Shown here piece after piece: positions 38,139 to 48,229 of a stretch of DNA of 64,000 nt. A model generated the notes under the pieces. That model made no database searches and was not told where the DNA came from. It saw nothing but the letters and a program-made list of their open reading frames with translations. The DNA is taken from positions 248,001 through 312,000 of the forward strand of contig CAVOXR010000009.1 in the NCBI GenBank assembly GCA_963700475.1, given 5' to 3'. Origin of the DNA: Prado023 sp963700475. Lineage in GTDB: Bacteria > Actinomycetota > Actinomycetes > S36-B12 > CAIYMF01. The translations under genes were made by a program, and so were the position numbers. The first letter of the stretch is position 1; each line of letters opens with the position of its first letter.

Positions 38139-39512
38139 TCAGACCGCTTCGCTGGTCGTCGACAGGTTGAAGTCCTCGATGGCCAGCGGGGCGACCCGCG
38201 TCCTGGTGAACCAGTCAGCCCACTCGCGCGGGAGGCAGTCGACCGGTGTGCCGGCGTCGGCGATCCGGTCCAGCATCCCCAGGGGGGAGTCGTTGAACCG
38301 GAAGTTGCCGGCTGCCCCGATCACCTCCCCGTCACGGACGACGTAGACCCCGTCGCGGGTCAGTCCCGTGAGCAACAGGCTCTGGGCGTCAACCTCGCGG
38401 ATGTACCAGAGGCAGGTGACCAGCAGGCCATCCCCGAGCCGAGCGGCCAGTGCGTCGAGGGTGCCCTCGCGTCCCTCGACACCGGCGATCATGTTGTCGA
38501 CGAACGGAGTGTGGGCGATGCCCGCCAGGCCGGCGGAGTACCGGGTCGTGACCAGCCCACGCAGCGTGCCCTCGGCCACCCAGTCGGTGGCCCCACGCAG
38601 CAGACCCGCGTCGAAGGTGCTGGACATGGCCGACGACACCGTGTCCTGGACGTGATCGGCGCACTCCAACCCGGCGGCGCTCGGATCGGATCGCAGCCAG
38701 AAGGGCAGCGGGGCCAGACGATCACCCACGAGGGTGCCGCCGCCGTGACGGCTGAACGCACTGCGTCCCTCGACGGCGTCGCGGGCACCGGCCGACCACA
38801 GGAGGTAGATCAGCATGTCGGCTGTCGCCGAGGGGGAGAGCAGCACCCGCTGCCGGCCCGGGGCCACGTCGATCCGAGTCTGCTGGGCCGCCAGTCCGCG
38901 GCGCACCTCGGCCGGTGTGCCAGCGAGGTCCATCTCCGCGAAGTAGCGTCCCGACCGGCCCGCCCACGCCGACCGACTGCCGGATCCGGACTTGCCGCAC
39001 AGCTCGAAGCGTGCCGCCGGTTGGTCATGCCGCAGCCGCAGGCCACCGGTCGTCCCGAAGTAGGTGCTGGTCAGGCTGTGCTCGGCGTATCCGAAGTGGT
39101 CGATGTCCGTCGCGGGAAGGACGTCGCTGAGCAGCGCGCTGACCGGCGAGAGCTCCTCGGGGGTGGACAGCGCGGGCGGAAGGTCCCAGGTGGGAGTCGC
39201 GGGGCGAGCGGGTACCTCCGGGGCGACGTCCTGGGCCGGACCGGCTCCCCGGGCCTCGGAACGGGCCTGCGCGATGAGGGCCTCGAGATCGTCGCCCGAG
39301 CGGACCACCGAACTGGTCGTCCCAGACCCGATCCCGCCCGGCACGACCGGGTGCGCCACGATGTGGACCGTCTGCCGCGCGGACATCCCGTTGGTGGTCA
39401 GGGTCGAGTTCGCCCACCGCAGATTCGCCGTCGTCGTGCTCTCGACGATCACGGTCCCGCGGTCGGGCCCGAGCAGCTCGAGGGCGCGTTCCACCAGCTC
39501 CTGGGGCCTCAT
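38139..39512 (-). CDS. tldE: TldE/PmbA metalloprotease partner subunit
   Basis: This 457-residue protein begins MRPQELVERALELLG. It resembles PmbA/TldE, the non-catalytic partner of TldD, and lacks an HExxxH site. Sequences such as GRQRVLLSPSATADML, the DTVSS/GLL region and the C-terminal GNFRFNDSPLGMLDRI are typical. The ATG overlaps the tldD stop (ATGA), so both subunits are made together. The pair degrades unfolded peptides and in other bacteria processes microcins or ribosomal peptides. Confidence 0.9.
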   Translation of the reverse strand: MRPQELVERALELLGPDRGTVIVESTTTANLRWANSTLTTNGMSARQTVHIVAHPVVPGGIGSGTTSSVVRSGDDLEALIAQARSEARGAGPAQDVAPEVPARPATPTWDLPPALSTPEELSPVSALLSDVLPATDIDHFGYAEHSLTSTYFGTTGGLRLRHDQPAARFELCGKSGSGSRSAWAGRSGRYFAEMDLAGTPAEVRRGLAAQQTRIDVAPGRQRVLLSPSATADMLIYLLWSAGARDAVEGRSAFSRHGGGTLVGDRLAPLPFWLRSDPSAAGLECADHVQDTVSSAMSSTFDAGLLRGATDWVAEGTLRGLVTTRYSAGLAGIAHTPFVDNMIAGVEGREGTLDALAARLGDGLLVTCLWYIREVDAQSLLLTGLTRDGVYVVRDGEVIGAAGNFRFNDSPLGMLDRIADAGTPVDCLPREWADWFTRTRVAPLAIEDFNLSTTSEAV

Positions 39513-41041
39513 GCGTGCGCCTCCCGCTGGGTGTTGAGCACGTTGATCCCCTCGAACACGGCCACCGGACATCCATGGCTCACCGGCGCCACCTGGCCGG
39601 GCTGGGCCTTGCCGCAGTTGAGCGCCCCGCCCAGCAGGTAGGTCTGCGGTCCGCCGAGGGCCTTCAGCCCGGCCCAGAAGGTCGGGGTGCTCGACTGGTA
39701 GGCCACATCGCGCACCTGCCCGACGATCCGCCCGGATCGGATCCGGAAGAACCGCTGCCCGGTGAACTGGAAGTTGTAGCGCTGCATGTCGATCGACCAC
39801 GACTTGTCGCCCACGATGTACAGGCCGTCCTCCACCCCGCCGATGAGCCCGTCGAGGTCGGACCCCGCCGGATCGGGCTGCAGGCTCACGTTGGGCATCC
39901 GCTGCACCGGCACGTGCACCGCGGAGTCGGCGAACGCGCACCCGTTGGACCGCCCGAAGCCGTGTTCGGCGGCCATCCGGCGATCGAGCTGGTAGCCCAC
40001 GAGGGTGCCGTCGCGCACGAGGTCCCAGGACTGCGCCGCCACGCCCTCGTCGTCGAAGCCGAGCGTGGACAGCCCGTAGGGCGCAGTGCGGTCACCGGTC
40101 ACGTGCATGAGGGCTGATCCGTACTTGAGGGTGCCCAGCTGGTCAAGTGTCGCGAAGCTGCTTCCCGCGTAGTTGGCCTCGTACCCGAGGGCGCGGTCGA
40201 GCTCCGTGGCGTGCCCGACGCTCTCGTGGATGGTGAGCCAGAGGTTGGTGGGGTCCAGGACCAGGTCGTACCGGCCGGGCTCCACCGAGGGGGCAACTGA
40301 CTTCTCCGCGAGCAGCTCCGGAAGGGCCGCGAGCTCGGAGTCCCAGTCCCACGTGCCGTCACCGACGAGGTACTCCCAGCCCCGCGCCACCGGCGGCGCG
40401 CACGACGACATGTCGTCGAAGCGTTCGTCGGTGATGTGGAAGGCGGCCACATCACCTGCTACCCGAGTGCGCTGCTGCAGGGTGTCCGTACCGGCGCTGT
40501 CCGCGTAGTAGGTGATGTCCCGGAAGGCGTGGAAGCCCGCATCGACCCTCTGGACGTGGCCGCTGGCCAACAGCGCCGCGCTGCGTGACTCCAGCAGCGC
40601 CAGCACGTCGGCGTCTGGGACCAGGAACGGGTCGATCCCCAGGGGGTTGGCCCAGACCTGCCCCACATGGACCGGCTCCGCAGCCAGCTCGACCCGCTCG
40701 CGGGCCACAGGCGTGGCCACCCGTGCCATCGCGACGGCAAGCGCGGCCACCTCGGCGGCGGACTCCGGTGCGACGAGGTCACCTGCGGCGAAGCCCCACA
40801 CTCCGTCGACGAGGACCCGCACACCGAGTCCCGTGACGCTGTCGGCGACCACAGCAAGCGGGCGGGCATCGCGCGCTGAGGCCGATCGGGTCCGCTGTCG
40901 CGAGATCCGGACGTCCACGTGCTCCGCTCCCCGCGCCCGCGCCGCCTCGATCGCAGCCTGTGCACAGGCCGCCAATGGCAGCGCCCGGAAGTCGGCCTCG
41001 ATCACGTCGAGAGCCACCTGACCTGTCAGTCCCCATTCCAC
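39509..41041 (-). CDS. tldD: TldD zinc metalloprotease
   Basis: This 510-residue protein has the zinc motif LTIHESVGHATELDRALGYEAN with HExxxH and the downstream metal ligand region around KSWSIDMQRYNFQF. GTG at 41041 starts VEWGLTGQVALD, 7 nt after TACTGT. The upstream open frame has no support. It forms the catalytic half of the TldDE heterodimer. It is divergent from the CphA-like gene at 41101. No ribosomal peptide precursor is evident nearby. Confidence 0.9.
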   Translation of the reverse strand: MEWGLTGQVALDVIEADFRALPLAACAQAAIEAARARGAEHVDVRISRQRTRSASARDARPLAVVADSVTGLGVRVLVDGVWGFAAGDLVAPESAAEVAALAVAMARVATPVARERVELAAEPVHVGQVWANPLGIDPFLVPDADVLALLESRSAALLASGHVQRVDAGFHAFRDITYYADSAGTDTLQQRTRVAGDVAAFHITDERFDDMSSCAPPVARGWEYLVGDGTWDWDSELAALPELLAEKSVAPSVEPGRYDLVLDPTNLWLTIHESVGHATELDRALGYEANYAGSSFATLDQLGTLKYGSALMHVTGDRTAPYGLSTLGFDDEGVAAQSWDLVRDGTLVGYQLDRRMAAEHGFGRSNGCAFADSAVHVPVQRMPNVSLQPDPAGSDLDGLIGGVEDGLYIVGDKSWSIDMQRYNFQFTGQRFFRIRSGRIVGQVRDVAYQSSTPTFWAGLKALGGPQTYLLGGALNCGKAQPGQVAPVSHGCPVAVFEGINVLNTQREAHA

Positions 41042-41048
41042 GCCGGTC

Positions 41049-41054
41049 ACAGTA
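41049..41054 (-). promoter_or_regulatory. -10 hexamer for leaderless tldD
   Basis: Read on the minus strand, TACTGT lies 7 nt before GTG 41041. CAGAGT on the plus strand lies 6 nt before ATG 41101, a weaker candidate for the divergent gene. Confidence 0.5.
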
Positions 41055-41100
41055 GCGCCGCCAGCGGGATCCAACGGGAGCGACGTGGCAGAGTGCGGCC

Positions 41101-42703
41101 ATGCTGATCGAGCTGCGCGTGCTCCTCGGCCCGAACGCCGACATCCCCGCTCCGGCCATCCGGGTGACCCTCGCGGGTCCGACCGAGCCCGGAGTGGACC
41201 TCTGCGAGACCACCGACGCGATCGCCCGGGCGGCCGACGCCTTCGTCGGGCCGGCCGTGAGCCGCACGGCCGGGGACGGGACCGTCGTCGTGGCGTTCCC
41301 CTGGCAGCGGGAGGGGACCGGGGAGGCGATCGGCAACGCCCTTGTGGAGGTACTGCGGATCGGCCCGGAGGTTCCCCTCGACGAGCGGATCGCCACAGCC
41401 GCCGGGACCGTCCGCCGGGCCGATCCGGGTGACCCGCCCAGACTGCTCGATCCCCAGGTTCCCACGGTCGCCGTGACCGGGACCAACGGGAAGACGACGA
41501 CGACCCGGCTCCTGGGACGGATGGCTGCCGAGGCCGGCCTCCTCGCCGCATGGAGCAGCACCGACGGGGTGTTCGTGGCGGGCCGGTGCATCGAGCCGGG
41601 GGACTGGTCCGGGCCCGGTGGCGCCCGCATGGTGCTGGGGGAGCCAGGGGTGGGATTCGCCGTCCTGGAGACGGCCCGCGGCGGCCTGATGCTGCGCGGG
41701 ATGGGCGTGTCCGCGGTGGACGTGGCGGTGTTCACCAATGTCAGCCCGGACCATCTCGGGCTCCAGGGGATCGACACGGTCGAGATGCTGGCGTGGGCGA
41801 AGTCGACGGTCGTCAAGGTCGTGCGTCCCGGGGGCTGGGCCGTCCTCAACGCCGAGGACCCCCTGGTGCGCCAGTATCACGACGCCGGTGCCGGGAGCCC
41901 GTGGTTCTTCGCCCTGGATCCGGAGGGACCGGGTGCTGCGCTCTGCTCGCCAGTTGGGCGCCCCGCTGACCACCGCGCGGGGTGGCAGGGTCGTCGTCGA
42001 GGGTCATCCCAGCGGACCCCTCGACCTCGGCTCCGTGCTGGACATCCCCGTCACGATCGCCGGCCTCTCCCGGGAGAACCTGGCCAACGCCCTGGCGGCA
42101 GCCAGTGCCGGGCTGGCAGCCGGACTTCCCGCCGACGCGGTCGAAGCCGGCCTGTGCTCGTTCCTCCCCGACGTCAGCTCCAGCCCGGGGCGGATGAACA
42201 TCTGGAGCGCCCCGACTTCGGACGGAGGATCAGCGACGGTCATCCTCGACTTCGCCCACAACGAGGCAGGAGCCGAGGCGCTGCTCCGGGTCGGCACCGG
42301 CCTTCGCCGCCCCGGAGCAGCACTGCACGCCTCGATCGGCAATGCCGGGGACCGCACGGACCAGGGCATATTCGAGGTCGGCCGGCTCGCTGGCGAGGCC
42401 GCCGACACCGTGCAGCTGGCGGCCAAGCCGCACTACCTGCGGGGGCGCACCCAGGAGGAGATCGATGCGCTGCAGCGCGCGGGGATCCGTGCCGCGGGCA
42501 AGGAGCCGTTCGAGGAGGTCCCGGACGAGCCCACTGGTCTGCGGTCACTCCTTGACCGCTCGCACGACGGGGACGTCATCGCGATGATGATCCACCAGGA
42601 CCGCTCGGCGTGCGTGGACCTGCTCGACCACGTCGGGGCAACCGCGGACGATCCGGCCACGATTCGCGCCAAGGTCCAGGCGGCAGGAAGCGACCCGGCC
42701 TGA
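41101..42703 (+). CDS. Cyanophycin-synthetase paralogue: CphA-N-like + Mur ligase, no ATP-grasp; one frameshift
   Basis: The N-terminal ~120 residues (LIELRVLLGPNADIPAPAIRV) look like a reduced CphA N domain (compare ETRVYRGPNIWSYGPAI in CphA at 45455). A Mur-ligase module follows, with P-loop VAVTGTNGKTTTTRLLGRM, VLETARGGLMLRGMG, VFTNVSPDHLGLQGIDTVE and the C-terminal DFAHNEAGAEALL. The ATP-grasp module that occupies the middle of CphA is absent. The frame breaks at about 41931-41933, where one extra G in the ggaccggg run is the likely cause. Repaired it has about 533 residues. It is convergent with cphA. I infer an amino-acid-adding ligase acting on cyanophycin or a related isopeptide polymer. 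Confidence 0.75.
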
Positions 42704-42722
42704 CCGGAGATCGCGGCTCCGG
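42704..42722. terminator. Short hairpin between convergent ligase genes
   Basis: CCGGAG and CTCCGG pair around a 7-nt loop in the 21-bp gap between the stops at 42703 and 42725. It could serve both genes. Confidence 0.45.
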
Positions 42723-42724
42723 CC

Positions 42725-45455
42725 CTACTCGTGCATCGCTGAGTGGCCCAGGGCTTCGAGCTCGGTGTAGACCGATTCCGTCTGGTCGGCGCAGATGGCC
42801 ACGACGTCACCGGCGTTCGCCTGCTCGACTGCCCAGCGCACCGCATCGATCTCCATCGGGACCGCTCGCACCTCCTTGGCGCGCGACCCCTCGGCCATGG
42901 CCTCGCGCACGCCCTGCTCGAGCAGGGTCGCGACCTCGCCGGGCTGGCGGCCGCGGAGCTTGACGTCCTCCTTGACCACGACGAGGTCGAAGTGCCGGGC
43001 GCCCGTGCGCCCCAGCTCGAGGATGTCGGAGTCCCTGCGGTCCCCAGCGGTGCCGATGACCCCGATGCGACGGCGCTTGTGCACCTCGGCGCGGGCCGCG
43101 TCCAGGCCGTCGGTGTAGGCCGCGATGAACTCGCCGAGCGCCTCCAGGCCCGCCGGGTTGTGCGCGTAGTCGACGAACACGTTCACGCCGTTGACGTCGA
43201 TGTGATTCAGGCGGCCTGGGGCCAGGTGGTAGTTCGTGGAGAACGTGCGCAGTCCTGCTCGGATGTCATGCAGGTGCGCGCCACCGGCGAAGCAGGCTCC
43301 GGCAGCAGCCATCGCGTTGGCCACGTTGAACCGAGCCTTGCCCCCGAAGGTCGCCGGGAGCAGGTGCGTGAAGGCCACCTGCATCGAGCGCTTGCCCTGG
43401 CGCAGCACGATCGACTCGCCGAGCTCACCCTTCTCCAGCACGAGGGCCAGGCCCCCGTCGCGGCAGTGCCGGTCGACCATCGCCCGGGTCGACGATCCGG
43501 GCTCGGCCATCGTGAACCAGACGATCTCGCCGTGACAGCGTCGCGCCATGGACGCGACGTGGGGGTCGTCTGCGTTGAGCACGGCGTGCCCGCCGCGGGG
43601 GACCGCCTCGACGACGACGCTCTTCACGTCGGCGAGGTCCTCGAGGGTGTTGATGCCCCGCAGACCGAGATGGTCGGAGGCCACGTTGAGCACCACGGCC
43701 ACATCGTTGCGGTCGTAGCCGAGGCCCTCGCGGAGGATCCCGCCCCGGGCCACCTCCAGCACCGCGAGGTCGACGCGGGGGTTCTGCAGCACCATGCGGG
43801 CGCTCTTCGGCCCGGAGGCGTCGGAGCGGATCACCAGCCGCTCGTCGATGACCACGCCGTCGGTCGAGGTCATGCCCACCTTGCGGCCCATGCCCTTGAA
43901 CACGTGGCCGATCATCCGCGAGGTCGTGGTCTTGCCGTTGGTGCCGGTGACGGCGATGATCGGCACCCGGCTCGGGGATCCGGGCGGGAACAGCAGGTCG
44001 ATCACCGGCTTGGCGATGTACTGCGGCTCACCGATGGTCGGGTGCGTGTGCATCCGGAAGCCCGGAGCCGCATTGACCTCGCAGATCGCCCCGCCCGCCT
44101 CACGCACCGGCACCGTGATGTCCGGTGCGATGAAGTCGATCCCGGCGACGTCCAGCCCGACGACGCGGGCGGCCTCCTCGGCGATCTCGACGTTGTCCGG
44201 GTGCGCGTCGATCGTGCGGTCGATCGAGATGCCACCGGTCGACATGTTCGCCGTGAGGGCGAGCTTGACCATCGCGCCCTGGTCGGGCACGGCGTCCATG
44301 GCCAGCCCCTGGGCAGCCACCAGTGCGACGGCCGCGTCGTCGACCTTGATCCGGGTGAGCACCTTCTCGTGCCCCACGCCGCGCCGGGGGTCGGCATTGG
44401 TCGCCTCGACGAGCTCGGCGACGGTGCGATGTCCATCGCCGATCACGTGCGCCGGGACGCGCTCGGCGACCGCTGCGATCCGCCCACCGACGACGAGGAA
44501 CCGGTAGTCGTTGCCGGTGATGTAGCTCTCGACCTGCAGGTAGCCGCTTCGGGACTCAGCCTTGGCCACGTCGTAGCCGGCTTCCAGCTCGGTGTCGTCG
44601 CGTGATGTTGAGGACCACACCCCGGCCGTGGTTGCCGTCCAGCGGCTTGATGACCACCGGGTATCCGATCCGTCGGGCGACCTGAAGCGCCCCGCGAAGG
44701 GTGCGCACCGAGTCGCTCTTGGGAACCGGGAGCCCGGCCGCGCTCAACAGCTTGTTGGTGATGTCCTTGTCGCTGGCGATATCCACACCCAGGGCAGAGG
44801 TGTTCGAGGTCATGGTCGCGCGGATCCGCTGCGCGTAGCGACCCTGGCCGAGCTGCACCAGCGAGGCGCTGTTCAGGCGCATCCACGGGATGTCCCGCGA
44901 GACCGCCTCGTCGACCAGCGCTTGGGTCGAGGGGCCGAACGCGGTGCGCTCGGCCAGCAGCAGGAACTCCTCGAACTGCGCGTCGAAATCGAACTCCGGG
45001 TCGTGGGAGACGAGGTCGTTGACCATCCGCACCGCAAGCTTGCCGGCGGCCAGCGCCACCGCCTCGTCCTGGTAGCCGAAGATGACGTGGTAGCGCCCGG
45101 GCTCTCCAGTGCTGCGCGTCTTGCCGCGCCGGGTGTCGTGGCCAACCTCGTTCTGCAGCTGCAGGGCGATGTGCTCAGCGACGTGACCGACCCACGTGCC
45201 CTCTCGCAGGCGTTCTGCGAACCCACCCTTGCGCCCCCGTGAGCAGGAGTGCTCACCGACCCCCGGGAGCCAGGCCAACAGCTGGTCGGTGAAGCCGGGG
45301 AGCGCGTCGCTGGGGTACTCCTCGAGCGAACCGAGGTCGACCACCAGGTGGATCGCCGGCCCGTACGACCAGATGTTGGGTCCGCGGTAGACCCTGGTCT
45401 CGACGATCGTGAGGTCCGGTGCGGCCGGACCGGTGGGCACGGGGCGGTCGGTCAC
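42725..45455 (-). CDS. cphA: Cyanophycin synthetase, one frameshift
   Basis: This enzyme makes the Asp-Arg polymer cyanophycin without a ribosome. The N domain (YRGPNIWSYGPAIHLVVDLG) comes first. The ATP-grasp module (about 200-480) has IGYPVVIKPLDGNHGRGV, AGIDFIAPD and CEVNAAPGFRMH and adds aspartate. The Mur-ligase module has VTGTNGKTTTSRMIGHVF, VLEVARGGILREGLGYDRNDV and DYAHNPAGLEALGEF and adds arginine. The frame breaks at about 44605-44610. Removing one base turns the join into LNITDDTELEAGYDVAKAES and gives about 909 residues. The GTG at 45455 has AAGGAG upstream and overlaps the cphB stop (GTGA). Confidence 0.93.
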
Positions 45456-46426
45456 GGTGACTCCTTGAGCTGCTGCTTGGTGCGGCGTCGGCGTCGTGCG
45501 TTGCGGGCGACCACTGAGTCATCAACGCCCTCCGCGGCCACCCGCCGGGAGATCGTGGCGAGGTCGTGCGTGGGCTCGGGCAGGTCGCCCGGGTCCACCG
45601 CGCTGTGGTCACGGTAGGACACGAGGATGCGTGAGGCGAGGTCGAAGCGCGCCCCGTTGGGCAGGAAGTGGACACCAGCGCCGGAGATCATCAACGGGCT
45701 CGTGCCTCGCGCCGTGGCGGCATCGGTCAGTGCGGTGCGCATGTCGACGCAGAACACCGAGCCCTTGCCGATGACCTCGAGCTCGGTCTCGTCGGTGACG
45801 AGGATCGCGGTGTCCTCATCCAGGCCGATCCCGAGCAGGTCGGGGGAGGAGGCGACCAGGTTGATCAGCCGGCCGAAGCGCTCGCGCTGGGAGAAGTGCT
45901 GGTCGACGATCACACCCGGGAGCAGGCCAAGGCCCTGGGCCTGGGCGACCATCCGGAACTTCGGTTGCGCCCCGGGTGACCCGTAGCCGACCATGTGCTC
46001 GCTGACGACCGAGGCCCCGGCCGAGGTGCCGCCCACGATGACGCCGCGATCGTAGGCCTCGACCACCGCGTCCCCGAAGCGGGTGCCCCGGATCGCCGCG
46101 GCGAGCTTCATCTGGTTGCCCCCGGTGAAGAACACCCCGGTCGCCCACGCCACCGAATCGACGTGCTCCTGCTTCTCGGCCTCACGCCGGTCGCGAGGGC
46201 GGGCTGAGACGACCTCGGCGACGCCGAGCTTCGCGAACAGCCGCTCGTAGAGCTCGACGATCTCCGGTCCGAGCGCCGACGCCGTCGCACAGACGACGAT
46301 CCTCGCGTCTGTGCCACCCGATTCGGCGACGAACCGTCGCAGGATCCGGGTCGCGCCGAGCTTGTCCTCGGCGCCCCCGATCGCCATGAGTCGACGCTGG
46401 GGGATCTCCGCTGTGGTGCTGCTCAC
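45452..46426 (-). CDS. cphB: Cyanophycinase (S51 serine peptidase)
   Basis: This 324-residue enzyme hydrolyses cyanophycin to beta-Asp-Arg dipeptides. The catalytic Ser135 sits in GGTSAGASVVSEHM. Neighbouring signatures are FFTGGNQMKLAA, VDQHFSQRERFGRL and GIGLDEDTAILV. GTG at 46426 (MSSTTAEIPQRRLMAIGG) lies 7 nt after TACCCT. It leads an operon with cphA, so synthesis and breakdown are co-expressed. The C-terminal tail is basic (ARRRRRTKQQ). Confidence 0.94.
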   Translation of the reverse strand: MSSTTAEIPQRRLMAIGGAEDKLGATRILRRFVAESGGTDARIVVCATASALGPEIVELYERLFAKLGVAEVVSARPRDRREAEKQEHVDSVAWATGVFFTGGNQMKLAAAIRGTRFGDAVVEAYDRGVIVGGTSAGASVVSEHMVGYGSPGAQPKFRMVAQAQGLGLLPGVIVDQHFSQRERFGRLINLVASSPDLLGIGLDEDTAILVTDETELEVIGKGSVFCVDMRTALTDAATARGTSPLMISGAGVHFLPNGARFDLASRILVSYRDHSAVDPGDLPEPTHDLATISRRVAAEGVDDSVVARNARRRRRTKQQLKESP

Positions 46427-46433
46427 CTGTGGC

Positions 46434-46439
46434 AGGGTA
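46434..46439 (-). promoter_or_regulatory. -10 hexamer for leaderless cphB-cphA
   Basis: Read on the minus strand, TACCCT lies 7 nt before GTG 46426. Confidence 0.5.
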
Positions 46440-46481
46440 GTGGGTGCGCGGCCCGAACGTGGTCGCCGGGATCGGGGACCG

Positions 46482-46997
46482 ATGGACGTGGCGAGCAGGA
46501 AGCTGCTTGTCGTGCGGCACGCCAAGTCGGCGTGGCCCGCCGGAGTGCCCGACCGCCTGCGCCCCCTGGGCCCGCGCGGGCTGCGTGACGCGCCCCGCAT
46601 GGGCCAGCGGATCCGGGAGCTCGTCGGCACCGTGGACGTCGTCGTGCTCAGCCCCTCCCAGCGCACCAAGGAGACCTGGGCACTGATGAATGCGGAGCTG
46701 GGTCATGCAGGCGACGTGGTGATCGATCCCCGTGTCTACGACGCGTGGGGCGCCCACATGCTCGACCTGGTCCGGGAGCTCCCGCCGGACGCCCGCTCGG
46801 TCATGATCCTCGGCCACGAGCCCGGGGTGTCGGAACTCGTCCTCAGCCTGGGCGGGACCGCGCGCGACGAGCTGCGCGACCTCGTCGCAACCAAGTTCCC
46901 GACCTGCGCTGTCGCCCTGTTGAGCGCCGATCGGTCGTGGGCCGACTTCGAGCCCGGATGTGCGACGCTCGAGACGTTCACCACCCCTAAGGACTGA
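46482..46997 (+). CDS. SixA-like phosphohistidine phosphatase
   Basis: This 171-residue histidine phosphatase has the catalytic RHAKSAWP motif, the second conserved set in VLSPSQRTKETWALM, and ILGHEPGVSELVL with the second catalytic His. SixA proteins dephosphorylate histidine phosphotransfer domains and PTS NPr. The partner here is unknown. The ATG at 46482 was chosen (MDVASRKLLVVRHAKS). It overlaps the convergent serB by 11 bp. Confidence 0.9.
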   Translation: MDVASRKLLVVRHAKSAWPAGVPDRLRPLGPRGLRDAPRMGQRIRELVGTVDVVVLSPSQRTKETWALMNAELGHAGDVVIDPRVYDAWGAHMLDLVRELPPDARSVMILGHEPGVSELVLSLGGTARDELRDLVATKFPTCAVALLSADRSWADFEPGCATLETFTTPKD

Positions 46998-48177
46998 CGG
47001 GGAGGATCCCGGCCGCCGCGTCGGCCTCCTCGACCTCCTCGCGGGAGATCCCCATGAGGTACAGGACGGTGTCGAGGTAGGGCACGTTGATCGCCGAGTC
47101 GGCGGCTGCCTGTACGACCGGCTTGGCGTTGAAGGCGATCCCGTGGCCCGCCGCGGAGAGCATGTCGAGGTCGTTGGCCCCGTCGCCGATCGCGATCGTT
47201 CGCGCGGTGTCGATGCCGAACTGGGCCGCGAACTCGCGCAGCGCCCGTTCCTTGGCCGCCCGATCGATCACCGGGCCGCGCACGCGCCCCGTCAGCTGAC
47301 CGTCGACGATCTCCAGGCCGTTCGCGCGCACCGCATCGACGCCCAACTCGTCGGCCAGCGGGCCGATCACCTCGGTGAACCCGCCGCTGACCAGGGCGAT
47401 CCGGTACCCGAGGCCCTTGAGCGTCCGGCACAGGGTCCGCGCACCCGGAGTGAGACGGATCTCGGCCCGCGCCCTGGCGATCACGTCCTCGGGCAGGCCG
47501 GCCAGCTCCGCGACACGGGAGTGCAGCGACTCGGCGAAGTCCAACTCGCCGCGCATCGCCGCCTCGGTGATCGCACGGACCTGCTCCTCCTTGCCTGCGA
47601 ACCGGGCCAGGACCTCGATGACCTCGTCCTGGATCAGGGTCGAGTCCACGTCCATCACGACGAGGTGGACCCCCCGGCGGGCGAGCCCGCGTGGCTGCAC
47701 GGACACGTCGACGTCCAGGTCGTGGCACCGGGCAACCAGCTCGCGGCGCAGAACGGCCGGATCCGGGGCCAGGACCTCGAGGGCCAGGACGGTGACGGGG
47801 TAGTCGGCGACCCTGTCGATCCGGACGATGTTCGACCCACCCGAGGCCATCGTTGACGCCAGGGCGCTGATGTCGCTGCCGGTGATCGTCGGGCCCACGA
47901 TCGTGACGGTGCAGTTGGACAGCATCCCCGAGACATCCGCGGCGTGCACGTGCCGGACCCTGACCTCGAAGTCCGGCACCGCCGCGCGCATCCGCTCAGC
48001 CAGGGGCTCCTCGGATCCCTCGGGCGCGAGCACCACGGCGCCCAGGACGAGTTGGCCGGCGACCACCACCTGCTCCACGTCGAGCACGGTGGTGTCGGCC
48101 AGCGCAGCGAACATGCGCGCGGTGACGCCCGGACGGTCGACGCCGACGACGGTGGTGTGGAAGGTGGTGTCCGGCAC
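46987..48177 (-). CDS. serB: Phosphoserine phosphatase with N-terminal ACT domains
   Basis: This 396-residue enzyme completes serine synthesis. Two ACT-like regions (TTVVGVDRPGVTARMFAAL and TVTIVGPTITGSDISAL) precede the HAD core with VVMDVDSTLIQDEVIEV, the LVSGGFTEVI motif II and the GDGANDLDMLSAAGHGIAF motif III/IV. The start was taken at GTG 48177, 7 nt after TAGCGT. The frame opens at 48216. ACT domains suggest serine feedback control. Confidence 0.95.
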   Translation of the reverse strand: MPDTTFHTTVVGVDRPGVTARMFAALADTTVLDVEQVVVAGQLVLGAVVLAPEGSEEPLAERMRAAVPDFEVRVRHVHAADVSGMLSNCTVTIVGPTITGSDISALASTMASGGSNIVRIDRVADYPVTVLALEVLAPDPAVLRRELVARCHDLDVDVSVQPRGLARRGVHLVVMDVDSTLIQDEVIEVLARFAGKEEQVRAITEAAMRGELDFAESLHSRVAELAGLPEDVIARARAEIRLTPGARTLCRTLKGLGYRIALVSGGFTEVIGPLADELGVDAVRANGLEIVDGQLTGRVRGPVIDRAAKERALREFAAQFGIDTARTIAIGDGANDLDMLSAAGHGIAFNAKPVVQAAADSAINVPYLDTVLYLMGISREEVEEADAAAGILPVSP

Positions 48178-48184
48178 GGGGTCC

Positions 48185-48190
48185 ACGCTA
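48185..48190 (-). promoter_or_regulatory. -10 hexamer for leaderless serB
   Basis: Read on the minus strand, TAGCGT lies 7 nt before GTG 48177. This decides the start over the longer reading from 48216. Confidence 0.5.
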
Positions 48191-48229
48191 TCTGCCGTCC
48201 CGGGTGCCTGATCCACGCGGCAGGCTGGA

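Noticed and set aside
42743..44605. 620-codon plus-strand open frame
   Set aside because: Antisense to cphA, with shadow composition.
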